Positions 8,394-17,458 of a DNA stretch of 64,000 nt are shown one piece after another. The notes below the pieces were generated by a model that worked only from the letters and a program-made list of their open reading frames with translations, was not told the DNA's origin and did not search any database. The DNA is taken from contig CAWBLP010000005.1 in assembly GCA_963789495.1 (NCBI GenBank), positions 124,001 to 188,000 of the forward strand, in the 5' to 3' direction. Position numbers and translations under genes: made by a program. Each line of letters opens with the position of its first letter. The stretch's first letter is position 1. The stretch comes from CAWBLP01 sp963789495. GTDB lineage: Bacteria; Pseudomonadota; Alphaproteobacteria; Acetobacterales; Acetobacteraceae.

Positions 8394-9131
8394 GTGCCGG
8401 ACGACGCCCAGCCTCGTTTGAAGGTCGAGCCGCTGGAGGCCAGTATCGGGCTGCGCAAGCAGGCCTGCGATGCGATTAAGCGTGCGATTACCGAAATGGA
8501 CCTTTACGGCCATGCCGGCGACATCCGCCTGGACGAGCGCCAGCTCTCGCGGGACCTCGGCGTCTCCCGCACCCCGATTCGCGAGGCCCTCTCCGTGCTG
8601 GAACAGGAGGGCTTTGTTCGCTCCATTCCACGTCGCGGAATCCATGTCGTGCGCAAGTCCAAGCGGGAGATCGTGGAGCTGATCACGGTCTGGGCAGCGC
8701 TGGAGAGCATGGCAGCACGCCTGGCAGCACCGAAAATCACAGACGTCGAGTTACGGGAGCTGCGCGGACTGGTGGACGCCTTTCAGGACGATCCCGCCGC
8801 GCATATCCATGAATATTCCGATGCCAACATGGCGTTCCACAAGGCGATCATCCGCATCGGCGGAATCGAGCTGATAAGCAGCATCATCGAGAACCTGTTC
8901 GTGCACATGCGTGCCGTGCGCGCGGTCACCATGACTCAGGACAATCGCGCCCGTCGCTCGATCGTCGATCATCGCGCGATCATTGGTGCTCTGGCCGAAC
9001 ACGAGCCAGACAAGGCAGCGCGGCTGGTGCGCGAGCACACCATGGGCCTGGCGGCGCATGTCGAGAAGCATGGCGACTTTCTTGACCAACTGCAGGCGCC
9101 GGCCGACGAGCGGCGTCGCCAAACCGCATAG
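8394..9131 (+). CDS. GntR-family (FCD) transcriptional regulator
   Basis: A 245-residue regulator. The N-terminal winged helix-turn-helix includes RLDERQLSRDLGVSRTPIREALSVLEQEGFV, followed by the wing RSIPRRGIHVV. The C-terminal FCD effector domain has acidic and histidine positions in EYSDANMAFHKAIIRIGG and DHRAIIGALAEHEPDKAARL, which probably bind a metal and a carboxylate. The start is GTG at 8394, directly after GGAGGAG; the frame is open further upstream but shows no homology. It lies just ahead of the oxalyl-CoA genes in the same direction, so it probably controls them in response to oxalate or a related acid. Confidence 0.9.
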   Translation: MPDDAQPRLKVEPLEASIGLRKQACDAIKRAITEMDLYGHAGDIRLDERQLSRDLGVSRTPIREALSVLEQEGFVRSIPRRGIHVVRKSKREIVELITVWAALESMAARLAAPKITDVELRELRGLVDAFQDDPAAHIHEYSDANMAFHKAIIRIGGIELISSIIENLFVHMRAVRAVTMTQDNRARRSIVDHRAIIGALAEHEPDKAARLVREHTMGLAAHVEKHGDFLDQLQAPADERRRQTA

Positions 9132-9151
9132 GCGTTCTAGGAGGAACGGAC

Positions 9152-9325
9152 ATGTCAAGCACCATCACGGCTTTCCCCGTGCGTTCGGCCCCGGATGATA
9201 CGCTGGCGCGGCGCGACCGCGATGCGATCTCCGCCGGTCACCGGTTCACCCCGGCGCTGGAAGCCGACGGCGTGAACATGATCTTCATCCCGGGTGGTGG
9301 TCTCGGTTCGGCAAGGAGGGTCTGA
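9152..9325 (+). CDS. Small ORF, translationally coupled to oxc
   Basis: A 57-residue ORF starts at the ATG at 9152 with a strong site, AGGAGGAAC, and ends in a TGA that overlaps the oxc ATG (TGATG). The translation MSSTITAFPVRSAPDDTLAR... ends FIPGGGLGSARRV. I do not recognise it. The stretch LARRDRDAISAGHRF loosely recalls the N-terminus of class III aminotransferases, so it could be a remnant; it could also be a leader peptide that couples translation into oxc. The ribosome-binding site and the overlap argue that it is translated. Confidence 0.5.
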   Translation: MSSTITAFPVRSAPDDTLARRDRDAISAGHRFTPALEADGVNMIFIPGGGLGSARRV

Positions 9326-11067
9326 TGTCCGCAGCACTTGAGCAGGCCGGTAGCGAATCCGACGCCGAACTGACCGATGGCTTCCATCTGGTCATCGACG
9401 CCCTGAAGCTGAACGGCATCAGGACCATCTACGGCGTCCCCGGCATCCCGATCACCGATCTGGGACGCCTCGCGCAGGCCGCGGGGATGCGGGTGATCTC
9501 GTTCCGGCATGAGCAGAACGCCGGCAACGCGGCGGCGATCGCCGGGTTCCTGACCAAATCGCCGGGCATCTGCCTCACCGTTTCAGCCCCGGGCTTCCTC
9601 AACGGATTGGTCGCGCTCGCCAATGCGACGACGAACTGTTTTCCGATGATCCTGATCAGCGGGTCCTCCGAGCGCGAGATCGTGGACCTGCAGCAGGGCG
9701 ACTACGAGGAGATGGACCAACTCGCGGTCGCCAAGACATTGTGCAAGGCGGCGTTCCGCGTACTGCATGCAGCGGATATTGGTATCGGCATCGCGCGGGC
9801 GATCCGTGCCGCGCTGTCTGGTCGGCCGGGTGGCGTCTATCTCGACCTGCCTGCGAAACTGTTCGGTCAGGTCATGGAGGCCGAAGCCGGCCGCCGCTCA
9901 CTCGTCAAGGTGATTGACCCTGCGCCCGCGCAGATCCCGGCACCGGAAGCCGTCGAGCGGGCGCTCAGTGTGCTGCGCGGCGCTCAGCGTCCGTTGATCA
10001 TCCTCGGCAAGGGGGCCGCCTATGCGCAGGCCGACAACGACATCCGAGCCCTGGTGGAGAAGAGCGGCATTCCCTTCATACCGATGAGCATGGCCAAGGG
10101 ACTGCTTCCCGATACCCATCCGCAATCCGCCGCCGCCGCACGCTCGACCGTGCTGGCCGACAGTGACGTCGTGCTGATGATCGGTGCGCGGCTGAACTGG
10201 CTGCTCAGTCACGGCAAGGGCAGGCAATGGGGAAAGCCAGGCTCAAAGAAGTTCATCCAGATCGACATCGAGCCGCGCGAGATGGACAGCAATGTCGAGA
10301 TCGCGGCACCGCTGGTGGGCGATATCGGTTCCTGCGTGACGGCGCTGCTGCGTGGCATGGGGGAAGACTGGAAGCAGCCCGCGAGCGAATGGACGCAGGC
10401 CATCAACGCCAAGAAGGATCAGAACATCGCCCGGATGGCAACCAGGCTGGGGAAGAATTCGGTCCCGATGGACTACCACTCCGCCTTGCGCGTGTTGCGC
10501 GACGTGATCAAGGAGCGGCCGGATGCGATCCTGGTGAACGAAGGTGCGAACACGCTCGACCAAGCCCGCGGCGTGATTGATATGTACCAGCCGCGCAAGC
10601 GCCTGGATGTCGGCACCTGGGGCGTGATGGGCATCGGCATGGGCTTCGCCGTCGCCGCGACGATCGAGACCGGCAAGCCGGTACTCGCCATCGAGGGCGA
10701 CAGCGCGTTCGGCTTCTCCGGCATGGAGGTCGAAACGATCTGCCGCTACAACCTGCCGGTCTGTATCGTCGTGTTCAACAACGACGGCATTTATCGTGGT
10801 GATGGCGTCAATCCGGGCGGCGGCGGCGACCCGGCCACGACCATGTTCGTTCCGGGTTCCCGTTACGACCGGATGATTGAGAGCTTCGGCGGCGTTGGCG
10901 CCCACGTGACCACACCGGACGAGCTGAAGCGCGCCGTCGACACGGCCATGAACTCCGGAAAGCCAACGCTGATCAATGCTGTGATCGACCCGGCAGCGGG
11001 CAACGAGAGCGGCAATATCGGCAATCTCAATCCGAAAAGTGCCCTGACGAAGAAGGGAGGAGCATAA
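9325..11067 (+). CDS. oxc: Oxalyl-CoA decarboxylase
   Basis: A 580-residue thiamine-diphosphate enzyme that converts oxalyl-CoA to formyl-CoA and CO2. The PYR domain has IRTIYGVPGIPITDLGRLAQ and the catalytic Glu in FRHEQNAGNAAAIAGFL. The central domain follows. The PP domain has the ThDP/Mg motif EGDSAFGFSGMEVETICRYN, with FNNDGIYRGDG after it. YEEMDQ and the C-terminal NPGGGGDPATTMF region are typical of Oxc rather than acetolactate synthase. It sits two bases upstream of formyl-CoA transferase; together they form the formyl-CoA-dependent oxalate cycle. The ATG is coupled to the preceding small ORF. Confidence 0.93.
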   Translation: MSAALEQAGSESDAELTDGFHLVIDALKLNGIRTIYGVPGIPITDLGRLAQAAGMRVISFRHEQNAGNAAAIAGFLTKSPGICLTVSAPGFLNGLVALANATTNCFPMILISGSSEREIVDLQQGDYEEMDQLAVAKTLCKAAFRVLHAADIGIGIARAIRAALSGRPGGVYLDLPAKLFGQVMEAEAGRRSLVKVIDPAPAQIPAPEAVERALSVLRGAQRPLIILGKGAAYAQADNDIRALVEKSGIPFIPMSMAKGLLPDTHPQSAAAARSTVLADSDVVLMIGARLNWLLSHGKGRQWGKPGSKKFIQIDIEPREMDSNVEIAAPLVGDIGSCVTALLRGMGEDWKQPASEWTQAINAKKDQNIARMATRLGKNSVPMDYHSALRVLRDVIKERPDAILVNEGANTLDQARGVIDMYQPRKRLDVGTWGVMGIGMGFAVAATIETGKPVLAIEGDSAFGFSGMEVETICRYNLPVCIVVFNNDGIYRGDGVNPGGGGDPATTMFVPGSRYDRMIESFGGVGAHVTTPDELKRAVDTAMNSGKPTLINAVIDPAAGNESGNIGNLNPKSALTKKGGA

Positions 11068-11069
11068 GC

Positions 11070-12344
11070 ATGTCCAAAGCACTCGATGGCGTTCGTATTC
11101 TCGACTTCACCCACGTGCAGTCCGGCCCGACCTGCACACAGTTGCTGGCCTGGTTCGGCGCCGACGTGATCAAGGTCGAGCGTCCCGGCGTCGGCGACAT
11201 CACCCGCGGGCAGCTACAGGACATTCCGAAGGTGGACAGCCTGTATTTCACCATGCTGAACCACAACAAGCGGTCCATCACGGTCGACAGCAAGAACCCA
11301 AAGGGCAAGGAAGTCATCGAGGCGTTGATCAAGTCCTGCGATGTGATGGTCGAGAATTTTGCACCAGGTGCGCTCGATCGCATGGGTTTCACCTGGGATC
11401 ATATCCAGTCGCTGAACCCGCGCATGATCCTCGCCTCGATCAAAGGGTTCGGTCCGGGTCCTTACGAGGACTGCAAGGTCTATGAGAATGTCGCACAATG
11501 CGCCGGCGGCGCTGCATCCACCACCGGTTTCGATGACGGCCCGCCAACGGTCACCGGTGCGCAGATCGGCGATTCCGGCACCGGGCTGCACCTCGCGCTC
11601 GGCATCGTCTGTGCCCTGCATCAGCGTCATGCCACCGGGCGTGGCCAGAAAGTGTCGGTCGCCATGCAGGACGGCGTGCTCAATCTGTGCCGCGTGAAGC
11701 TGCGCGATCAGCAGCGTCTCGCCCACGGTCCGCTCACCGAATATCCGCAATATCCCGACGGCAAGTTTGGTGAAGCGGTGCCGCGTTCCGGCAATGCATC
11801 GGGCGGTGGGCAACCCGGCTGGATCCTGAAGTGCAAGGGATGGGAGACCGATCCCAACGCCTACATCTATTTCATTGCACAGGCGCCGGTCTGGGGTGCG
11901 ATCTGCGACGTGATCGGCAAGCCTGAATGGAAATCCGATCCGGACTACGCGAAGCCGCCGGCGCGCCTGCCGAGGCTGCGGCATATTTTCGATACGATCG
12001 AGCAGTGGACCATGACCAAGACCAAGTTCGAGGCCATGGACATCCTGAACAAATACGATGTTCCGTGCGGACCGATTCTGTCGATGAAGGAGATTGCCGA
12101 GGAGCAGTCGCTGCTCGCAACCGGCACGCTGGTCGAAGTCGATCATCCGACACGTGGCAAATACCTGACCGTCGGCAATCCTATCAAACTGTCCGACAGC
12201 ATCTCCGACGTGAAGCGCTCACCGCTGCTTGGCGAGCACACCGAGGAAATCCTGCGTCAGGTGCTGCAATTCGACGACAACCGCATCGCGGAGGTGCGGA
12301 ACTCCGGTGCAGTCGGCGACGTCGCCCGGGCTGCAGCCGAGTAG
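11070..12344 (+). CDS. frc: Formyl-CoA:oxalate CoA-transferase (class III, CaiB/BaiF)
   Basis: A 424-residue family III CoA-transferase that moves CoA from formyl-CoA to oxalate, regenerating oxalyl-CoA for Oxc. Gln17 in FTHVQSGPTCTQ and the catalytic Asp168 in GAQIGDSGTG match the residues known from Oxalobacter Frc. The length agrees with the family (about 425-430), and the glycine loop ASGGGQPGW is present. It begins two bases after the oxc stop with its own GGAGGAG site. Both proteins are expected in the cytosol, where they give the cell oxalate catabolism or detoxification. Confidence 0.93.
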   Translation: MSKALDGVRILDFTHVQSGPTCTQLLAWFGADVIKVERPGVGDITRGQLQDIPKVDSLYFTMLNHNKRSITVDSKNPKGKEVIEALIKSCDVMVENFAPGALDRMGFTWDHIQSLNPRMILASIKGFGPGPYEDCKVYENVAQCAGGAASTTGFDDGPPTVTGAQIGDSGTGLHLALGIVCALHQRHATGRGQKVSVAMQDGVLNLCRVKLRDQQRLAHGPLTEYPQYPDGKFGEAVPRSGNASGGGQPGWILKCKGWETDPNAYIYFIAQAPVWGAICDVIGKPEWKSDPDYAKPPARLPRLRHIFDTIEQWTMTKTKFEAMDILNKYDVPCGPILSMKEIAEEQSLLATGTLVEVDHPTRGKYLTVGNPIKLSDSISDVKRSPLLGEHTEEILRQVLQFDDNRIAEVRNSGAVGDVARAAAE

Positions 12345-12408
12345 CCGAGTCTCCGCGATGAGGCGGACGTGCCTGCGCCTCTGAAGTCGGCTTCGAACGT
12401 GATCAGCA

Positions 12409-12438
12409 ACGGATGCCGGGAGCGCCCCCGGCATCCGT
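12409..12438. terminator. Hairpin between convergent genes, likely terminator
   Basis: A perfect 12-base-pair stem pairs ACGGATGCCGGG with CCCGGCATCCGT around a 6-base loop. It lies between the end of frc on the plus strand and the end of the convergent gene on the minus strand. No run of T follows on either side, so it may act as a weak or Rho-assisted terminator in both directions. Confidence 0.55.
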
Positions 12439-12474
12439 CCTGCGCTTCGCCGGACACTGGCGATCCGCCGCGCG

Positions 12475-13453
12475 CTATGCTTCGAGGAACTCGGCGAAAT
12501 ACTCCTCCGGCGTGATACGGCGGCTGACAATGCCAAGGTCGTAGGCCTGGTCGGCAAATGCCTTAATCGTCTGCCGGCTCGAACTCGAACCCGTACGGGT
12601 GGAAGTCACTTCCCATCAGTGCCTCGGTTTCCTCCAGCTCGATATCGAGCCAGGGTGACGCGTATGGGAACGAGCGCTGCGACCGCCCGAACATATCGTT
12701 GCAGCGAATGAATGCGTCGGTCAGGCTACGCGCAATCCATTTATTGGCTTCCCACACCTCCCGTCGCACCACCACCAGATGCTGCGGTGGAAACACCCCG
12801 GTCTCACGGAAATATGCCTTTTCAACGGTCCGAACATCGTCGAACAGGCGCACGATCGGCCCATCCACCGGGTGATAGCGATGCGGGCGCGGCGGGCTGT
12901 AGATCGCATCCAGCTTGCCGGCAATCAGCATTTCCGACAGCGACTGGCCGGACGGCACGGCGTGCACATCGTTGGGAAGCGTGTAGTTGTGGCTGGTGAT
13001 GCGCGGCTCGTCGACCTCGCCGATCCACCACTCCACCTGATCCGGCTGCACACCGACGAAGCGCAGGAAATGGCGATACCAGACGGCGCCACTGGCGACC
13101 CAGTCGTACATGCCGATACGCTTTCCGATCAAATCGGCCGGCTTCGTGACACCGCCGCCCTTGCGCACATACAGGTCACGCCCGGTGAAGTTGCGCAGCG
13201 GGAATACCGGCAGGCCGACATGGCTGCGGTCACTCTTGTCGATGCGCCGCAGATGCCCTGCCACCGAGGATTCTCCGCCTTGCACCTGGGGATCGTTCAG
13301 CGCACGGCGTAGCATCTCCGCCCGCGCCGGCCATGATCCGTCATGGCCAAGCAGAAGCGTCAGGTTGATGCCATCCGGCACGACAGCGCCGACAGCGAGC
13401 GGCATCACCCGCGCATAATCCGCGCAGGTCAGTGTGAGTGGCAGATTGGCCAT
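12475..13453 (-). pseudogene. 4,5-dihydroxyphthalate decarboxylase-like binding protein, frameshifted near its end
   Basis: The main frame gives 296 residues, 13453 to 12563, that resemble the 4,5-dihydroxyphthalate decarboxylase/ABC substrate-binding-like family: LTCADYARVMPLAVGAVVPDGI, GESSVAGHLRRID, FPLRNFTGRDLYVRKGGG, PADLIGKRIGMYDW. No signal peptide is seen. It stops right after YGFEFEPADD. Shifting one base near 12573 restores the usual C-terminus (RQTIKAFADQAYDLGIVSRR, ending AEFLEA) to a stop at 12475. So there is one indel about 30 residues from the end, either a real mutation or an assembly error. It lies downstream of the amidase run on the same strand; its substrate is unknown. 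Confidence 0.72.
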
Positions 13454-13532
13454 ACTGGATGCTCCCCTTGGCGATCTACCGCATCATCGGCATCGGGTTG
13501 CGCGACGTCCATACCGTGCAAGGGATGCAGGC

Positions 13533-14486
13533 TCAGAACAGCAGCCCCTTCGGCAATAATCCGTGGATGCCTTTTTCGCCATTCACCGTTTGGGTCACGT
13601 GGAAATCCACCGCCAGCGAGCAGAACTGATAGGCCTGTTCGCGCGACAGATTGGTACGGCTGCAGATGAACGCGATCATCTCGCGCAGTGCCTGCTTCAT
13701 CGCCTGGTCCATATCCTCATTCAGGCCCATGGTAATGAAGTGGGTTGGTGTTTCCGCCCTCGGCATGCGCAGCACCGGATGGGTCGCGCTGCCTTTGTGC
13801 AATACGAATGTGAATGTTCCCGTGAGGCACATTTCCAGCGCTGAAATACACACCTCACCGTCACCTTGCACCCCGTGCCCGTCGCCAACGGAGAAATTGG
13901 CGCCCGGTATCCAAACCGGCAGGAACAAGGTGCTGCCTGCCGTCATTTCCTTGTTGTCGAGGTTGCCGCCATGGATTCGTGGCTGGATGCTGGAAATTGC
14001 ACCGAATTGCGGGGGCGGCGCGACTCCCATCACGCCGAAAAATGGCGCCAGGGCGAGTTCGGTTCCCCATGGCAACGTGCAGATGTTGCGGGCGCGATCC
14101 ACCTTGATGTGGATCAGCACCTGTTCCGGGAAATCCTCGGGCAAGGTGCCACCGAGCGGGCGGATGAGATTGTAGCCCCAGTCTGCACCGAGTTCGATCT
14201 TGTCGATGCGGATCTCCAGCATATCGCCGGGCATGGCGCCGGCGATGGCAATCGGGCCGGTCACGATATGTCCGGCGTGCCGGCCGGGATTGGCGGCCAG
14301 TACGGCGGCAAGTTCAGTTGGCACGGTGAGCCCGGTATCAGGTGGTGGCATCACCTCATCTCGTCCCGAGACGCATTGGATCTTCACCGAATCACCGGAC
14401 TCGATGGTGAGAACCGGTGGGATTTCCGCGGCGAACACGCCGACCCTTACCGTGTCGGGCGCTGCGCGCAATGTGTGGAAGGCCAT
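13533..14486 (-). CDS. Acetamidase/formamidase-family amidohydrolase
   Basis: A 317-residue protein of the FmdA_AmdA family, which hydrolyses formamide, acetamide or similar short amides to ammonia and the acid. The hallmark GDGHGVQGDGEVCISALEM is present, along with IHGGNLDNKEM and AGAMPGDMLEIRI. The ATG at 14486 is chosen because GGGGAG lies 9 bases upstream; another in-frame ATG occurs at 14507. It is next to an amidase gene on the same strand (51-base gap), consistent with an amide-utilisation unit. Confidence 0.88.
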   Translation of the reverse strand: MAFHTLRAAPDTVRVGVFAAEIPPVLTIESGDSVKIQCVSGRDEVMPPPDTGLTVPTELAAVLAANPGRHAGHIVTGPIAIAGAMPGDMLEIRIDKIELGADWGYNLIRPLGGTLPEDFPEQVLIHIKVDRARNICTLPWGTELALAPFFGVMGVAPPPQFGAISSIQPRIHGGNLDNKEMTAGSTLFLPVWIPGANFSVGDGHGVQGDGEVCISALEMCLTGTFTFVLHKGSATHPVLRMPRAETPTHFITMGLNEDMDQAMKQALREMIAFICSRTNLSREQAYQFCSLAVDFHVTQTVNGEKGIHGLLPKGLLF

Positions 14487-14537
14487 CCCCGTACTCCCCG
14501 TCCGCATTCAATCGGCCACGCGCTCGATGACGCGCTG

Positions 14538-15944
14538 CTACGCCACCACCGGTTCGAGCATGGCGGGCCGCTTCGCCCGATATTGCGTCGCCTTCTCGAA
14601 CGCGTCAGCCACACGAAGCAACATTGGCTCCCGAAACGGTCCTGCCGCAAGCTGGATGGAGAGCGGCAAGCCCAACGGTCCGAATCCCGAGCACACCGAT
14701 ATCGCCGGATACCCTGCTACATTGAACGGCATCGTGAAGCTCGGCCGTGCGAACGTATCCCAGATCGGTACCGCGTCCAGCTTCGGCGCCTCGTCCGGCG
14801 CACCAACCGTCAGCACCACGTCGAGGTCACGCAAGGCCGCCTGCAATTCCGCGCGCAACTCCCGGCGACGGCGCGTCGCCTGCACGTAATCCACGCCGGA
14901 CACCAGCGCACCCAGCATCAGTCGACGCTGCACCCGCCCGCTGAATTCATCCAGCCGGGTCCGCGCCCATTCCTCATAGGCCGCGGTGCGTTCGGTCATC
15001 GAAATCAACGAGCCGCAGGCATGCCAGTCCTGCAACGGCGACAGCGTGACGTCACTGACCGTCGCACCGAGATCGCGAAACACCGCCACCGCTTCCTGCA
15101 CACCCTGCAGCACGGCATCGCCGACCCGCGAATCCGTCTCATGGAAATGCCGGATCACGCCTATCCGCACCCCGCGCAGACCACGCCCAAGGGCCGCGGC
15201 ATAATCCGGCACCGGACGATCCGCACTGGCCGGATCGCTCGGGTCATGCCCGGCCAGCACCTGCAGCATCAGCGCACAGTCTTCCGCGGTCCAGGCCATC
15301 GGCCCGATATGGTCCAGGCTGAACGCCGCCGGCGCGACGCCGGCACGCGACACCAGCCCGTAGGTCGGCTTGATGCCGGCAATGCCGCACAGCGCAGCCG
15401 GCCCGCGAATCGAGCCACCCGTGTCGGTGCCGATCCCGGCCAGAACCATGCCGGTCGCAACCGCCGCGCCGGTGCCGCTGCTGGAACCGGCGGTGAAATG
15501 CGCGGTGTTCCACGGATTGCACGCCGGCGGCGACAGCAGGTCGAAACTCGGCCCGCCATCGGCAAACTCATGCGTGGTGAGCTTGCCCATCAGCACCGTG
15601 CCCGCCGCCGCCAGCCTGGCAGCACAGGTCGCATCGGCATCCGGCACGTTGTCGGCCAGCAGCCGGGACTGGCAGGTGGTGCGGATGCCCTTCGTATCCA
15701 CAATGTCCTTCAGCCCGATCGGAATGCCATGCATCGGCCCGCTCGGCCCGTCCCGCATGATCGCCGCCTCCGCGGCACGCGCATCCGCCAGAGCACGCTC
15801 CTCGGTCGGCAGGATGAAGGCATGCAGCGCATCGTCGAACCGGTGCATGCGATCCAGGCACGCCTTGGTCAGTTCCACCGGCGACAGTTGCTTCGCCGCG
15901 ATCAGCGCCGCCGCCTCGGCGATGGTGGGGATCGGGTCGCTCAT
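14538..15944 (-). CDS. Amidase-signature hydrolase (AtzE/GatA-like)
   Basis: A 468-residue amidase-signature enzyme with the Ser-cisSer-Lys triad. The Lys is in GIPIGLKDIVDTKG, the glycine/serine loop is TAGSSSGTGAAVATGM, and the nucleophile region is GTDTGGSIRGPAALCG. These enzymes hydrolyse amides in the cytosol; those paired with an AtzG-type small protein act on compounds such as 1-carboxybiuret. Its ATG overlaps the stop of the AtzG-like gene (ATGA), so the two are translationally coupled and probably form a complex. The acetamidase gene follows on the same strand. Confidence 0.88.
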   Translation of the reverse strand: MSDPIPTIAEAAALIAAKQLSPVELTKACLDRMHRFDDALHAFILPTEERALADARAAEAAIMRDGPSGPMHGIPIGLKDIVDTKGIRTTCQSRLLADNVPDADATCAARLAAAGTVLMGKLTTHEFADGGPSFDLLSPPACNPWNTAHFTAGSSSGTGAAVATGMVLAGIGTDTGGSIRGPAALCGIAGIKPTYGLVSRAGVAPAAFSLDHIGPMAWTAEDCALMLQVLAGHDPSDPASADRPVPDYAAALGRGLRGVRIGVIRHFHETDSRVGDAVLQGVQEAVAVFRDLGATVSDVTLSPLQDWHACGSLISMTERTAAYEEWARTRLDEFSGRVQRRLMLGALVSGVDYVQATRRRRELRAELQAALRDLDVVLTVGAPDEAPKLDAVPIWDTFARPSFTMPFNVAGYPAISVCSGFGPLGLPLSIQLAAGPFREPMLLRVADAFEKATQYRAKRPAMLEPVVA

Positions 15945-16138
15945 GTCAGGTCATCCTGGCTGAAACGGAAAATGTGCCCCGGCTCCGCCATGCGGCCGCG
16001 CGGCTGCCGCACCCGCTCCTTCATCGCCGCCAGCGCATCCTGAACCCCTGCCAGTTCGGCTCTTTGCGCCTCGGTGACCGACAGCCCTGCGGCAGCCAGC
16101 ATCTGGTCGAGCGCGGCATCACCCAGACTGGATGTCAT
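15941..16138 (-). CDS. AtzG/GatC-like small protein
   Basis: A 65-residue protein starting MTSSLGDAALDQMLAAAG and ending EPGHIFRFSQDDLT. It has a helical N-terminal half (LDQMLAAAGLSVTEAQRAELAGVQDAL) and an extended tail, the layout of AtzG and GatC, which wrap around and stabilise an amidase partner. The stop overlaps the amidase ATG by four bases. I chose the ATG at 16138; the open frame extends upstream but has no family character. Assignment to this family rests on size, layout and gene pairing rather than on a diagnostic motif. Confidence 0.65.
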   Translation of the reverse strand: MTSSLGDAALDQMLAAAGLSVTEAQRAELAGVQDALAAMKERVRQPRGRMAEPGHIFRFSQDDLT

Positions 16139-16218
16139 GGTCGGACTCCTTCTTGCGTGCGGATGGTCGAAGCGGATACGCCAGCACGCGAAGCAAGAAC
16201 CGGGCCGAGGACCAGCCA

Positions 16219-17392
16219 ATGACCGACGACCCCTTGAACGCTTTCGTGCCCGGCCCGCGCTGCGTGTTGGCCGGTGCGCGGAACGGTCCGCTGGCCGGCC
16301 TGAGCTTTGCCGTGAAGGACCTGATCGACGTGGCCGGCTGGCCGACCGGCGGCGGCAATCCCGACTGGCAGCGCGCCCATCCGGTGCCGTCGCAGCATGC
16401 CTGGGTGGTGACGCGCCTGTTGCAGGCAGGTGCCTCTATCATAGGCAAGACTGGCACGGATGAAGTCTCCCTCGGCATCCTGGGGGAGAACCCGTTCACC
16501 GGCACGCCGCTCAACCCGGCCGCGCCGGATCGCGTGCCGGGCGGTTCTTCCTCAGGGTCCGCATCGGCCGTCGCCGGCGGGGTCTGCGACTTCGCACTGG
16601 GCACGGATACCGGCGGATCGGTGCGGGTGCCGGCCAGCTTCTGCGGCCTGTTCGGGATTCGCCCCAGCCACGGCGGGCTCGACTTTTCCGGCATCACCGT
16701 GCAGGCGCCGTCATCCGACACCGTGGGCTGGCTGGCGCGCGACGCCAGCGTGTTCGCGCAGGTCGGCGCGACGCTGTTCGGTGCTGAAGTGCCGGCGACG
16801 CTGCCAAGCCGGTTGCTGGTCGCAACGGATGCGTTCGGTTTCGCCGATCCGGCGGTGGCCGAGGCGTTGCGTCCCATGCTGGATCGCCTGACGACGCTGA
16901 TCGGTACACGGCAGGACGTGACGCTGGCGCCGCAAGGCCTGTCGGTGTGGCAGGCGGCGCAGCGTTGCCTGCAATCCAGCGAGGCCTGGCAGACCTTTCA
17001 ACCGTGGATCGACCAGGTACAATCCGCGCATGCAGTTCAACGTGGCGCGTGGGCTGGCCCTGGCCGCTCAGTTCACCGACGCCGAACGCAGCAGAGCCGC
17101 GTTGATGCGGGAAGAGGCGCGGGCGCGCCTGCGTTCGCTGCTGCCACAGGGCACGATCCTGTGCCTGCCCACCACCCCGTTCCCGGCACCGCTGCGTGGC
17201 CTACCGATCTCCACCCTGGGCTTCCTGCGGGAGCGCATCTCCTGCCTGACCAGTCACGGCGGTCTGACCGGCTCGCCACAAGTAAACCTGCCCGGCGCCT
17301 CGGTCGACGGCGCCCCGGTCGGCCTGTCGATCGTCGGCGGACGCGGCGCCGACCTGGACCTGCTGGCGGTCGCGCGCGCCTTCGCAAGCTGA
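16219..17392 (+). pseudogene. Second amidase-signature enzyme, interrupted by a frameshift
   Basis: From the ATG at 16219 (GAGGA 9 bases upstream) the frame encodes an amidase with the catalytic Lys in LSFAVKDLIDVAGW, PGGSSSGSASAVAGG and GTDTGGSVRVPASFCG. Near 17020 the frame is lost: the continuation MQFNVARGLALAAQFTDAER to GRGADLDLLAVARAFAS lies in another frame and ends at 17392. A one-base change around 17015-17025 would join them into a protein of about 390 residues. As read, the product loses its C-terminal third but keeps the catalytic core. It is divergent from the AtzG-amidase pair, 80 bases away. Confidence 0.75.
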
Positions 17393-17458
17393 TCCCCGCG
17401 GGGGTGCACGACCGCGCCCGCTGTGGCAGTGTGCGGCACCGCGCTGAAGGAGATGCAC

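Noticed and set aside
13866..16043. 725-codon plus-strand open frame
   Set aside because: It lies antisense to the acetamidase and amidase genes and is rich in Arg, His and Gln, as expected of a GC-rich shadow frame; no domain is recognisable.
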